Shown: piece by piece, positions 8,356 to 17,987 of the stretch
Layout: every line of letters begins with the position of its first letter
Numbering within the stretch: position 1 is the first letter of the stretch
Assembly: GCA_003353945.1 (NCBI GenBank)
Contig: PIVM01000010.1
Location: forward strand, 1 to 64,000
DNA length: 64,000 nt
Source of the DNA: Gammaproteobacteria bacterium
Lineage (GTDB): Bacteria; Pseudomonadota; Gammaproteobacteria; Pseudomonadales; PIVM01
Reading direction: 5' to 3'
Position numbers and translations under genes: made by a program
The notes under the pieces: model-generated
Seen by the model: the letters and a program-made list of their open reading frames with translations, nothing else
Databases searched by the model: none
Told to the model about the DNA's origin: nothing

Positions 8356-9480
8356 TTAGCGTACGCTTTGATAATACCCTTGATACGCATTGCCCGATAA
8401 AACAATCTGCCATAGTTGATGATGTTTAGACCGAAAAGAACCTGCAGAAGATAGCAAATAATACTCCCACATTCTGAAAAAGTGTTCGGGGTACTGATCC
8501 TTAAATTGATCCCAGTGTGCAACGAAATTATCGTACCAGGCCATCAGCGTCTTGTCGTAGTGATATCCGATATTGTGAACATCTTCGATAACCAAGGTAT
8601 TACTGACGGCTTGAGAAATCTGTCCCATTGATGGAATGTGACCGTTGGGAAAAATATAACGGGTAAACCAAGGATCAGTCACTTTATCTTCCGCTTTTCG
8701 ACCAATGGTATGAATCAGCGCCAGTCCATCATCTACCATTTTATCTTTTACCAGATTGATTAAAGTAGCGTAGTTTTTTGGACCTACATGTTCCATTAGC
8801 CCTATGCTGACCACTCGATCAAACATCTGCTTTTCTTGGCGAATTTCCCGATAATCACCGTGACGGATATCTACCGGCAGACCTTGCGCTTTGCTTTGCC
8901 CCCAGCTGGCCTGTTCCTTCGATATAGTAATAGCAACGACCTCTACCCCATAGGTTTCAGCCATGTATTTTGCTGCGCCGCCCCAACCACAACCAAGATC
9001 TAATACCCGCATACCTGGTTGAAGCTGCAGTTTTCGGCAAATAAGGTCCAGCTTCTTTTCTTGTGCTTCTTCAAGATTATTGGCTCCCTCCCAATAAGCA
9101 CAGGTATACATCATACGGCTACATAACATTTTTTCGTAAAAATCATTACCTAGGTCATAATGTTCCTCACCTACCTTTTTGGAACGTCGCCGGGTTTGCT
9201 GATTAATGAAAAACTGCTGAACTCTGGCATATTGATAAGGAAGCGCTCGTTTACGGCCGGCAATACCTGAGCTGTATATCTTGTCAATCAACTGATCCAG
9301 TTTAGGCGTATCCCATTGTCCATCCACATAGGTTTCGCCAAAACCAAGGGATCCCATGAATGCAATACGATTCAAAGCACTTGTATCACGCAAGGTAATA
9401 TCCCAATCTCGCGAGCCGTTGAGCAACACATCCGCTCTAGCAAGCTTTTTGGCGATAAGCATTTCGGTGATGGCCTTCAT
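8356..9480 (-). CDS. cfa: Cyclopropane-fatty-acyl-phospholipid synthase
   Basis: A 374-residue SAM-dependent enzyme that adds a methylene bridge to unsaturated acyl chains of membrane phospholipids. The SAM site VLDLGCGWGGAAKYMAE is clear. Family landmarks include TCAYWEGANNLEEAQEKKL, GLMEHVGPKNY, LIHTIG, RYIFPNGHIPS and DKTLMAWYDNF, which include the Cys, Glu, His and Tyr positions of the E. coli active site. The open frame extends upstream to 9576, but that would overlap the preceding lipoprotein gene by 56 bp. The ATG at 9480 gives a normal N-terminus, with AAGAGG upstream. Its neighbours are an FAD reductase downstream and a lipoprotein upstream. Confidence 0.93.
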   Translation of the reverse strand: MKAITEMLIAKKLARADVLLNGSRDWDITLRDTSALNRIAFMGSLGFGETYVDGQWDTPKLDQLIDKIYSSGIAGRKRALPYQYARVQQFFINQQTRRRSKKVGEEHYDLGNDFYEKMLCSRMMYTCAYWEGANNLEEAQEKKLDLICRKLQLQPGMRVLDLGCGWGGAAKYMAETYGVEVVAITISKEQASWGQSKAQGLPVDIRHGDYREIRQEKQMFDRVVSIGLMEHVGPKNYATLINLVKDKMVDDGLALIHTIGRKAEDKVTDPWFTRYIFPNGHIPSMGQISQAVSNTLVIEDVHNIGYHYDKTLMAWYDNFVAHWDQFKDQYPEHFFRMWEYYLLSSAGSFRSKHHQLWQIVLSGNAYQGYYQSVR

Positions 9481-9520
9481 GCTAAGGCGTGTTCCTCTTA
9501 TTCTTGGCAAACTGTTATTT

Positions 9521-10762
9521 TTAGTTCTGAATAGCAAAACCCAGATCGTAACTGAATTGTTCCGAAGTGAAATCAAGTGCTGTTGAAATCATAAACTGCC
9601 CATCCGGACTCAACATTGCATCAGCAAAGATTTGATCAATGAGAAATTCACCATTGGGTTTTATTTCATATACCCAGGAAGACTGGTTTGCTTCACTATC
9701 ACCATCACCATCATCATCGAGAATTAATTCAGTTTCATCAACAGCCTCAACACTTAGCACGTTCGCCTGAGCAATACTCGTGTGATCGGCTGCTGCAAAA
9801 GGATCAACGGCAACATGACTTCGCAAATATTGACCATTAAACTCCGGCGTTGAATCTGTAGATTCTTTGACACAATTGAGAACCATCTCGAAAAAGCCCG
9901 TCGAATTGGTTTCTACAAGCGATAACAGCTGCCCTGACTGATCCATAAATCCAGTCAACTTCAGCCCTGAATCCGAGGCAATATCAACACGCCCGTCTTC
10001 AGATACATTAAAAACAGACTCGTTCACATAGGTCTGAAATCCATCATCTTGTTCGGATTCTTGCTTTTCGACTGTGATTTCAATTGGGTTTAGTTCTGAA
10101 AAATTGGTGAGTGATTCAATCAACTCTTTATTTTCTTCAATAAAAACCGAGTGCAAAAAACGCATATCCCAACGCAATTGATCCTGTCCATCTGCAAGTA
10201 TTTTGAATTGTAATCGTACCCTGACCGGAAGGTTAGGTAAAAACTTCCTGGTCTTAATACCAGAACAGGAAAATTGTTGTCCATCCAACAAACTTGAATC
10301 CGCTGATAAGGACTTCTGATACAGAACCGACATACCTGATTGCTCAGATACAGGCATATTTAACGGTGCAACTATTACTGAACCATCAACACTCTGCATC
10401 CCCCATGAACTTTCACCAATAGATACGACACCGGGGATATCAGTTTCATCAGGCCAGGCGAGTATTTGCGAAGAGGGCGCATCGTCTCCTTCGACTGATC
10501 TCGCATCTGGCAGTATCGTCATACTATCCTGAGCCAAACCAACGTCATAAAAACCAAAGCTCGCCGCTTCAGGGTTAAACGACAGCATGTGGTACTGCTT
10601 GTCACAGGTCACACCATCCGACACATCATCAAGTGAACAGGCAACCCGTTCATTTTCTGCTAATTTGGAATCACCACCTGAATCACTGCCTGAGTCATTA
10701 CTGCAACCAACAATGATCAATATAAGAAATGCAAATCCATATCTGAAAACTATCTGAGACAT
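9521..10762 (-). CDS. Predicted lipoprotein of unknown function
   Basis: A 413-residue protein with a lipoprotein signal peptide ending in IIVGC (Cys20), then a Ser/Gly/Asp-rich linker. No recognised domain was seen. It contains a short acidic run (LDDDGDGDSEANQ) near residues 345-360, and several isolated Cys residues. It ends 40 bp before the cfa start on the same strand. An acidic linker and mostly beta-type sequence suggest a periplasm- or surface-anchored protein. Function is not assigned. Confidence 0.75.
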   Translation of the reverse strand: MSQIVFRYGFAFLILIIVGCSNDSGSDSGGDSKLAENERVACSLDDVSDGVTCDKQYHMLSFNPEAASFGFYDVGLAQDSMTILPDARSVEGDDAPSSQILAWPDETDIPGVVSIGESSWGMQSVDGSVIVAPLNMPVSEQSGMSVLYQKSLSADSSLLDGQQFSCSGIKTRKFLPNLPVRVRLQFKILADGQDQLRWDMRFLHSVFIEENKELIESLTNFSELNPIEITVEKQESEQDDGFQTYVNESVFNVSEDGRVDIASDSGLKLTGFMDQSGQLLSLVETNSTGFFEMVLNCVKESTDSTPEFNGQYLRSHVAVDPFAAADHTSIAQANVLSVEAVDETELILDDDGDGDSEANQSSWVYEIKPNGEFLIDQIFADAMLSPDGQFMISTALDFTSEQFSYDLGFAIQN

Positions 10763-11199
10763 CCTGCTTCACTCTCTTTTCGACATTATTGTTTTTTTAT
10801 TAGGTGTATTCTCTCACCGGCGAGGAAAAATATCCAGCGCACTGCTTTAGCAAATACGTTAGCAATGGTTTTCATTCAACCTAGAAAACTCAGTTGAATC
10901 GTAGCGAGAGGGACTAATGTGCTGAAGATAGGAGTTTTTTTCTACAATTTTGAACGAAAGCAGTATCACCCATACGGTGAGTTCAAAATTTTGGAAAAAC
11001 TTCTAGATTTAGTGCATTAGACCCTCGCAGTAGGTTCAACTGAGTTTTCTAGGTTCAATGGGGGGCAACAACAGAAACCGAGGGAGAGTAATAGTATATT
11101 TGTTTATTATCAATCTATTACAGGTATAATCTCGACACATTCTAGACACTATATGCGCGATCATTCAAACAATGCGTAATCACCTTTAACATTACTAAT
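10763..11199. other. Intergenic region dominated by a long palindrome
   Basis: The gap between the lipoprotein gene and meaB holds the 178-bp palindromic element described separately at 10878-11055. No coding sequence is visible. The rest is AT-rich. Confidence 0.6.
10878..11055. repeat. 178-bp palindromic (MITE-like) element
   Basis: The outer arms are a perfect 21-bp inverted repeat (10878-10898 and 11035-11055, core CCTAGAAAACTCAGTTG). Imperfect pairing continues inward, for example TTTTTTTCTACAATTTTGAAC near 10935-10955 against 10981-11000. The segment 11003-11032 recurs in reverse complement at 31357-31386 with 28 of 30 bases identical. The element has no ORF. It could be a non-autonomous mobile element or a large RNA hairpin. 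Confidence 0.7.
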
Positions 11200-12159
11200 T
11201 TACAGCATATCGACAATTTGTTTGGCTGCTGCATAGGGTGTTGTTGCTCCCTGGGTGACCTGCGCTTCAAGCTGAGGATATCGTTGGCGTATCTGCTGAT
11301 TTTGATCCAGTCTTAACTCAATCATTTCATGCATCAAGCGGCGCATCCATTCCGTATTTTGTTTCACCCGTTTTTGATTGAATGTATTCTGCTCTTGAGC
11401 CTGGCTATGAAATTCCCCGATCATTGACCAGACCGCATCAATCCTGTCTTTAACAAGCGAGGAACACGTCATGACTTGGGGTGTCCAGAATGAATTGTGA
11501 TGCAACAGGTTGACGGCATTCTGATACTGTCGTCTTGTCTGCTCCGCCAAATTGACGCTTTCACCATCCGCTTTGTTAATCACCAGCGCATCAGCCAGTT
11601 CCATAATGCCTTTTTTTATACCCTGCAGTTCGTCACCGGCATTTGGCATCATCAACACTAAAAAGAAATCCACCATACTAGCAACTTCATATTCGGACTG
11701 ACCGACGCCCACCGTCTCCACAATAATGACGTCATAGCCCGCCGCTTCGCACAGCAACATGGTTTCCCGCGTTTTATGCGCAACGCCGCCTAGCGCCCCC
11801 TCAGAGGGTGAGGGTCGGATAAACGCATTGTATTCACGCGACAGCAGCTCCATCCTGGTCTTATCCCCAAGAATACTGCCCCCAGCCACGGGTGAGCTGG
11901 GATCAACGGCTAGAACTGCCACCTTCTTGCCTTGCTCAATCAGGTACATGCCAAAAGCTTCAATAAACGTGGATTTGCCAACGCCCGGAATACCTGTAAT
12001 ACCAATGCGAATACTGTGCCCGGAATGCACAATAACCTCCTCTAGCAAAACCTGAGCAATTTCTCGATGTTTCTCCAGCTTACTTTCTACCAAGGTGATC
12101 GCTTTGGCCAGCGAGCGGCGTTCACCTTTTCTCAGCTTGTCGATATCGATGGGATTCAA
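11200..12159 (-). CDS. meaB: Methylmalonyl-CoA mutase-associated GTPase MeaB
   Basis: A 319-residue P-loop GTPase of the MeaB/ArgK family, which loads and protects the B12 cofactor of methylmalonyl-CoA mutase. The Walker A site GIPGVGKST is near residue 57. DPSSPVAGGSILGDKTRM, VETVGVGQSE and the base-recognition motif NKADG follow in the expected order. The gene is the last of the propionate operon, 234 bp after the mutase gene it serves. It may run as an ATP/GTP-dependent chaperone in the cytoplasm. The gap before it contains short GC-rich inverted repeats but no gene. Confidence 0.93.
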   Translation of the reverse strand: MNPIDIDKLRKGERRSLAKAITLVESKLEKHREIAQVLLEEVIVHSGHSIRIGITGIPGVGKSTFIEAFGMYLIEQGKKVAVLAVDPSSPVAGGSILGDKTRMELLSREYNAFIRPSPSEGALGGVAHKTRETMLLCEAAGYDVIIVETVGVGQSEYEVASMVDFFLVLMMPNAGDELQGIKKGIMELADALVINKADGESVNLAEQTRRQYQNAVNLLHHNSFWTPQVMTCSSLVKDRIDAVWSMIGEFHSQAQEQNTFNQKRVKQNTEWMRRLMHEMIELRLDQNQQIRQRYPQLEAQVTQGATTPYAAAKQIVDML

Positions 12160-12393
12160 TGGTGCACCTTGTATATGAAGACTCTGTATTTTCTTACCCC
12201 AGCGATGAGGGTATTACAAAAAGGGGGCGAAACAGCCTCCTCCCCGTTTACAGGAGAGGGGGTTCGGCCTTCCGATTGGGGTAGCCGGTGAGCCAAAGCG
12301 TCTCGTTTTGAAAACCTGACTTACATGAAATACACGCAGACTCATAATGCAGAGCCTGCGAAGCATATTAAGCACTCCGTCTTGGGCACAGAG

Positions 12394-14550
12394 TCAGGCT
12401 TTGTTCATCTTTTTTAACTCATCCAGTACTTTCCGGGCTGCTTTGGGAATGGGTGTGCCGGGTCCAAAAATGCCTTTTACACCTGCCGCATAGAGTTCAT
12501 CATAATCCTGCTGTGGAATAACGCCTCCGGCAACAACCATAATGTCATCAGCACCTTGCTTTTTCAGTTCTTCAATCAGCTGTGGTACCAGCGTCTTATG
12601 ACCAGCTGCCTGGGATGAAGCACCTACCACGTGCACATCATTTTCAATGGCTTGCTTGGCTACTTCCTCGGGGGTGGAAAACATCGGTGATAAATCGATA
12701 TCAAAACCCACGTCGGCAAATGCTGTGGCAATGACCTTGGCACCGCGATCATGGCCGTCCTGCCCCATTTTCGCGACCAGCATACGAGGTCTGCGTCCAT
12801 TACGCTCAACAAAACCGTCAATGTCTTTTTTCATCTCCTGCCATTCGCCATCATTCTGATAGGCACTGCCGTAAACGCCCGAGATGGTTTGCGCCTGCGC
12901 ATTATAACGCCCCCAGTCTTTCTCAAGTGCAGAACTGATCTCACCCACCGTTGCGCGAGCACGCGTTGCCTTAACAGCCAGATCCAGCAAGTTTCCTTCA
13001 CCGCTAACGGCGCACTGATACAATGCTTCTAATGCTGCTTCAACGGCCTTTTCATCACGGCTTGATTTAATTTCACCCAGGCGTTTTAACTGAGATTCCC
13101 GCACTGCATTATTATCAATATCCAGTACTTCGACTTCATCTTCCGAGTCAATCTGGTATTTGTTTACGCCAACAATCACGTCTTCACCCAGATCAATTCG
13201 AGCCTGTTTTTTCGCGGCAGATTCTTCAATACGCATTTTCGGCATACCGGTCTCAATCGCCTTGGCCATGCCACCGCGCTCTTCGACCTCTTCGATCAAC
13301 GCCCAGGCTTTGTCCGCAATTTGCTGAGTCAGATTCTCCATAAAATAGGAGCCGCCCCATGGGTCAACCACCTTAGTAATACCGGATTCTTCCTGAATAA
13401 GAATCTGCGTATTTCGCGCAATACGTGCAGAAAATTCTGTTGGCAACGCAATGGCTTCGTCCAACGCATTGGTGTGCAGTGATTGTGTGCCACCAAATAC
13501 TGCGGCCATCGCTTCTATTGTTGTACGCACTACATTGTTGTACGGGTCCTGTTCTGTCAGTGACCAACCCGAGGTCTGACAGTGTGTACGTAGCATCTTG
13601 GATTTCACGTTCTTGGGATTAAACTCATCGACTATCCTGGTCCACAACAAACGTGCAGCGCGCAGTTTTGCCACTTCCATATAGAAGTTCATACCAATAC
13701 CGAAAAAGAAAGATAAACGCGGCGCAAAGGCATCGATATCCAAACCAGCCTTAATCGCTGTGCGAATATACTCCTTGCCATCTGCCAAAGTGTAAGCCAG
13801 CTCTAACGCAGCATCGGCACCCGCTTCCTGTATATGGTAGCCAGAAATCGAGATGGTATTGAATTTCGGCATATTCTCTGAACAATACGCAATAATATCG
13901 CCAATGATTTTCATCGAAGGCTCTGGCGGGTATATGTAGGTATTACGCACCATAAACTCTTTGAGAATATCATTCTGAATGGTGCCCGAGAGCTTGTCCT
14001 GCCCAACGCCCTGCTCTTCTGCAGAAACAATATACCCGGCCAACACAGGTAATACCGCACCGTTCATGGTCATTGAAACCGACACCTTATCCAATGGAAT
14101 CTCATCGAATAAAATTTTCATATCCTCAACACTGTCGATGGCAACACCAGCCTTACCAACATCACCAGCGACGCGAGGGTGATCAGAATCATAACCACGA
14201 TGAGTTGCCAGATCGAAAGCAACTGACACGCCCTGCCCACCGGCAGCCAGCGCCTTGCGATAAAACGCATTGGATTCTTCTGCCGTTGAAAAACCGGCAT
14301 ACTGACGAATGGTCCAGGGCCTACCGGCATACATGGTTGCCTGAGGGCCACGCACAAAAGGCTCAACCCCTGGCATCGTATTGGCATATTCCAACCCTGC
14401 CAGATCATCTTGGGTATACAGGGGCTTGATGTCGATCCCTTCAGGTGTATGCCAGGTTAAATCATCCAGTGGTTTACCCCGTAGCTGTTTCTCAGCCAAT
14501 GCTTGCCATTGTTCGACACTTGCTGCTTCTGGTTTGTATTTCTCAGCCAT
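12394..14550 (-). CDS. mcm: Methylmalonyl-CoA mutase, large single-chain form
   Basis: A 718-residue adenosylcobalamin enzyme that interconverts methylmalonyl-CoA and succinyl-CoA. The N-terminal barrel has [37 protein letters not shown] and [18 protein letters not shown]. The C-terminal B12 domain (about 585-718) carries the lower-ligand motif DGHDRG, then GASSQAAGH and a conserved GGVIP. The length fits the catalytic subunit that works alone or as a homodimer. It sits between the epimerase and meaB genes in a complete propionate operon. Confidence 0.95.
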   Translation of the reverse strand: MAEKYKPEAASVEQWQALAEKQLRGKPLDDLTWHTPEGIDIKPLYTQDDLAGLEYANTMPGVEPFVRGPQATMYAGRPWTIRQYAGFSTAEESNAFYRKALAAGGQGVSVAFDLATHRGYDSDHPRVAGDVGKAGVAIDSVEDMKILFDEIPLDKVSVSMTMNGAVLPVLAGYIVSAEEQGVGQDKLSGTIQNDILKEFMVRNTYIYPPEPSMKIIGDIIAYCSENMPKFNTISISGYHIQEAGADAALELAYTLADGKEYIRTAIKAGLDIDAFAPRLSFFFGIGMNFYMEVAKLRAARLLWTRIVDEFNPKNVKSKMLRTHCQTSGWSLTEQDPYNNVVRTTIEAMAAVFGGTQSLHTNALDEAIALPTEFSARIARNTQILIQEESGITKVVDPWGGSYFMENLTQQIADKAWALIEEVEERGGMAKAIETGMPKMRIEESAAKKQARIDLGEDVIVGVNKYQIDSEDEVEVLDIDNNAVRESQLKRLGEIKSSRDEKAVEAALEALYQCAVSGEGNLLDLAVKATRARATVGEISSALEKDWGRYNAQAQTISGVYGSAYQNDGEWQEMKKDIDGFVERNGRRPRMLVAKMGQDGHDRGAKVIATAFADVGFDIDLSPMFSTPEEVAKQAIENDVHVVGASSQAAGHKTLVPQLIEELKKQGADDIMVVAGGVIPQQDYDELYAAGVKGIFGPGTPIPKAARKVLDELKKMNKA

Positions 14551-14593
14551 GGTTCACCTCTGCTGCCAATAATTGATTTTTTTGCCCGAATTT

Positions 14594-15004
14594 TTAATGC
14601 GCATCACTGGGTTGATTTAACTCTATCAGCACGCCACCACAGGATTTGGGATGAATAAAGATAACAAGTGAATCATGAGCGCCTTTTGAAGGCTCTTCTG
14701 ATAAAAACTGATACCCCTTCGCTTGCAGGTGTTCTATATCTGCAACAATATCGTCAGTGCGAAAACAGATATGATGCAAACCGCCACCTTTCTTTTCCAG
14801 GTATTTTGCAATGGGTCCCTCGCCATTCAAGGGACTGACCAGTTCAATACTGGTTTCGGGTAAAGGAAAAAAGGCGGTCGATGTTTTTGCCGCAGCGACA
14901 TCTTCTGTCCCTTTATACTCCAACCCAAAATCATCCATAAAACGCTTAATCGACTCTTCCAGTTCAGGAACGGCAATAGCAACATGGTCTAGTGCAACAA
15001 TCAT
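14594..15004 (-). CDS. mce: Methylmalonyl-CoA epimerase
   Basis: A 136-residue vicinal-oxygen-chelate protein that converts (S)- to (R)-methylmalonyl-CoA, linking the carboxylase to the mutase. Metal ligands of the family are visible: His7 in LDHVAIAV, His in GGGLHHICF and Glu in GVLIELNQ. ETSIELVSPL and the GLHHI block are typical of this enzyme rather than other glyoxalase-fold proteins. It lies 43 bp before the mutase start and 66 bp after the carboxylase alpha gene on the same strand. Confidence 0.95.
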   Translation of the reverse strand: MIVALDHVAIAVPELEESIKRFMDDFGLEYKGTEDVAAAKTSTAFFPLPETSIELVSPLNGEGPIAKYLEKKGGGLHHICFRTDDIVADIEHLQAKGYQFLSEEPSKGAHDSLVIFIHPKSCGGVLIELNQPSDAH

Positions 15005-15070
15005 AATTCTCTGCTCTCATTTTACAAAAAACAAAAAGGGCATTGATCACGCCCGTTTGTCATACCAGTG

Positions 15071-17962
15071 TTAAATGCACGCCAAAAACGCTTTGGCAAA
15101 ACGTTTCTTGCGCTCCTGTACTTCTTCAGGCGATTCAATAACGATTCTCTCGTCCGGTGTTACTTTAAAGACAGTTTGTCCCTTGCTGATAATCGTTCCA
15201 TCAGCATCAACCATTATCTTATCAATAGTGCCTGAAAAGGGTGCATACACCTTGTTGAACATTTTCATGACTTCAACAATATACAGTGGATCACCCTCGT
15301 TGAAATGCTGACCTTCAACAACAAAGGGGTCCATACCGGGTGCTTCGCGGGGATAAAACATACCGCCGCTGCTGGCCAGAATCTCATCTGATTTCGCAGT
15401 AGGTGGTGGAGCTAAAACCTTAGCCATTTGTTGCTGTGTTTCTTCATCAGTAAGTCCATCAGGAATATTGATCGTCAAATCATCATTAACACTCAGATCG
15501 TAATAACCGGTTGAATCGGCTATATAAGGAAGAAGATTCATAACCTCTGTGCCTACCTGATAACCCGCATGTGCATTGCGCACTGCTTGCCATTGTTCTT
15601 CATCAATAGCTGACGGCGCTGTCGTATTATCCAAACAGGCAAGCAATTCAGAATAATCAGAAACACCGAGCTTGCTCTCCAAGGTATCATAAAAACTTAA
15701 GGCATCCTGCAGCAAATATCGGTCATGCCCCCAAATCACATAGGCAGCCGGCACCTTATCTTTGTATTCCATATAAAGGAACTGATAGAGATCGGCCAGG
15801 ATCTTGATCGGATTTTCCAACCAGACGACTTTACCCTCTTCCAGCTTAAAATTGGACTTGTTCAAACTTAACCAGCCAGCCAGTACATGAGGTTGCTCAA
15901 ACAGCTTTTCTAACGGACGCAACAACAAGGTTCGCTTACGCGTCAACGCATTGAGTATTGCATCACTATGCTCTTTATCATTACCTTCAGAAAGATGAAC
16001 TTTACTGATTTGATTAAAAGTGAGATCCAAATCAACCTGATCGACCTGCTGCTTTAACATACCCACCGCTGTTAAATACGGCACGATAAAGCGGGTTGTT
16101 GGCCGGGCGTTGATATTATTACCAATAAACCAGTTGACCAAACCGTAATGGAATTCAAGATTTGTATGTAAATCGACGCCTTTAAGAATAGTGCGCCGTA
16201 TAATTTCCGACATTTGACGGTAGGTACTAAGGCGATCATCCCCAACAGTCAACAACAATGCCACATTACTGTCATACGCACCGGCCAGGCGATAGCTCAT
16301 AAATATGTCGGTATCAGGGTTGTGCATACTGATACCCTGATCATCACGAATTTCATTTTCAACCGGATCAGACCACTTCTTGATAATACCACCCGCGTGT
16401 GGTTGAAGCGCATGGTTTGTTGCATTCAGGCGCGCCTCAACAGAGGCGTTATGCCTTGCGTAACGTTCTGGCTTTGGCAGTCGATCGCCGTGGCGTGCCA
16501 GCAATACCATCAATTCAACCAAAGATTCAACGTTAAAAGAATCGTTCGCATCATCGGGATTAGTGAAAGTCAGGCCATAACATAATTCTGTAACCCTGTG
16601 TTCAACCTGTATGCGTGTATTCATTTCCATAAAGAAATGTTTGTCACGATCAACAATACATTCGAAGGTCGACACGGAATCAAGCCCTACTGCCGCACCA
16701 AAACGTGCCGACTCAGACTCCATGGCATCCAGTGTTTTAATGTCCTGCCGCAGGATTTTGCTTGTCTCGGTCTGCCCCGCCTCTTCTGCAGCAGCATGAG
16801 CTTTGACAAGATCTTCATGTGTGACCGATACTTCCAGCAATTTCTGTTCGTGCATTTGCAGGGAACAGTCACGACCACCCAGTGTGACACACCAGTCGCC
16901 ATTACCCACCACCTGAATTTCCTGATGCCGTGTCGTTTCTATATTTAATTCGATCAAGACATTTTTATTATCGCCGACACCGGTCGTTTTCACTTCATTG
17001 AGAATTTCCAGCACAAAGCCCGGCGCCTTTTCGGCGGCCTGCTGAACACGCTCCTCCTGTGTTCCCTCATAGGCATCAGGGGCGACCAGTATTCGTTGGC
17101 CTTTTCCACCACCACCACCAATGGCTTTCAGTCGAATACGGTTTTGCGGATACTCCTCATACATGCGAGTAACCGCCAATACAACCTGTTCCGACATTTC
17201 ATCAATTGAAAACAGATCAATGCCCTTTTCATAAGAAGCCGATAAAACCGCATCGACTTTATCGATCAACTCTATCGATGAGTCATCAAGATCAACGCTC
17301 AACGCCAGTGCTTCATCTTGCACCAGTTTCTTTAACGCTGCCGCATCAGGATACTTTGCCAATAAGGTTAGCGAAGTGGCATTATCAATACCGGGCGTTA
17401 CACTAACGCCCACTTTAAGCGCTGTGCGTTTCGCTTCATCTTTCAGTCCGGCATCGTGAACCGTTTTGGAACAAGGACCGATAAAATTCAGTCCAGCTTT
17501 TTCCATAGACCGAACCATCTCTTCATCTTCGGCCATAAAACCATATCCGGCAAAGATCGAGTTATATCCATTGTCTTTCGCAATTTGAATGATCTGTTCA
17601 ATACGCTGTTGTCGTTCTTCCTTGCTCGCCCCACTGTAGTCAGGCACGCGATGAACACGATCCGGGTCCGTCAACTGACGCAATTCCGGTGCCAGGGCGT
17701 TGTTGTAGGTAATCGAGTCCTTTTCCGAGAGGAGAATTCCGCACTGGGTGATTCCCATTTCTTCAAAGACATCCATTGCTTCCTTTCGAATCGGCCCCCG
17801 GCAAATAATCAGCGGCCTTATATCCTCACATGCAAAACTACTTACCCATTGCGAAGCACTATTGGCGCACCGTCGATCCGCATGGACAAGCGGGTTGTTA
17901 GCATAATAATCATTACTGGCTGACACTGTAGTAACCTCTTTGAATTCTTCTACGACACTCAT
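15071..17962 (-). CDS. pccA: Acyl-CoA (propionyl-CoA) carboxylase alpha subunit, long form with biotin carrier
   Basis: A 963-residue biotin-dependent subunit. The biotin carboxylase domain fills the N-terminal half, with the ATP-grasp glycine loop IGGGGGKGQR and the catalytic MEMNTRIQVEHRVTE block. The biotinyl domain is C-terminal, with Lys in EVMKM. The protein is about 300 residues longer than typical PccA (650-700), with an enlarged ATP-grasp lid and a long middle region (about 560-850). Context (pccB upstream; mce, mcm and meaB downstream) supports propionyl-CoA as the substrate. Other acyl-CoA substrates remain possible. Confidence 0.88.
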   Translation of the reverse strand: MSVVEEFKEVTTVSASNDYYANNPLVHADRRCANSASQWVSSFACEDIRPLIICRGPIRKEAMDVFEEMGITQCGILLSEKDSITYNNALAPELRQLTDPDRVHRVPDYSGASKEERQQRIEQIIQIAKDNGYNSIFAGYGFMAEDEEMVRSMEKAGLNFIGPCSKTVHDAGLKDEAKRTALKVGVSVTPGIDNATSLTLLAKYPDAAALKKLVQDEALALSVDLDDSSIELIDKVDAVLSASYEKGIDLFSIDEMSEQVVLAVTRMYEEYPQNRIRLKAIGGGGGKGQRILVAPDAYEGTQEERVQQAAEKAPGFVLEILNEVKTTGVGDNKNVLIELNIETTRHQEIQVVGNGDWCVTLGGRDCSLQMHEQKLLEVSVTHEDLVKAHAAAEEAGQTETSKILRQDIKTLDAMESESARFGAAVGLDSVSTFECIVDRDKHFFMEMNTRIQVEHRVTELCYGLTFTNPDDANDSFNVESLVELMVLLARHGDRLPKPERYARHNASVEARLNATNHALQPHAGGIIKKWSDPVENEIRDDQGISMHNPDTDIFMSYRLAGAYDSNVALLLTVGDDRLSTYRQMSEIIRRTILKGVDLHTNLEFHYGLVNWFIGNNINARPTTRFIVPYLTAVGMLKQQVDQVDLDLTFNQISKVHLSEGNDKEHSDAILNALTRKRTLLLRPLEKLFEQPHVLAGWLSLNKSNFKLEEGKVVWLENPIKILADLYQFLYMEYKDKVPAAYVIWGHDRYLLQDALSFYDTLESKLGVSDYSELLACLDNTTAPSAIDEEQWQAVRNAHAGYQVGTEVMNLLPYIADSTGYYDLSVNDDLTINIPDGLTDEETQQQMAKVLAPPPTAKSDEILASSGGMFYPREAPGMDPFVVEGQHFNEGDPLYIVEVMKMFNKVYAPFSGTIDKIMVDADGTIISKGQTVFKVTPDERIVIESPEEVQERKKRFAKAFLACI

Positions 17963-17987
17963 AAGCCATCGCTCTAGCTATCAATAA

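Noticed and set aside
12220..12290. GC-rich inverted repeats between mcm and meaB
   Set aside because: Arms are short and imperfect; not enough to separate from chance or from a common intergenic repeat.
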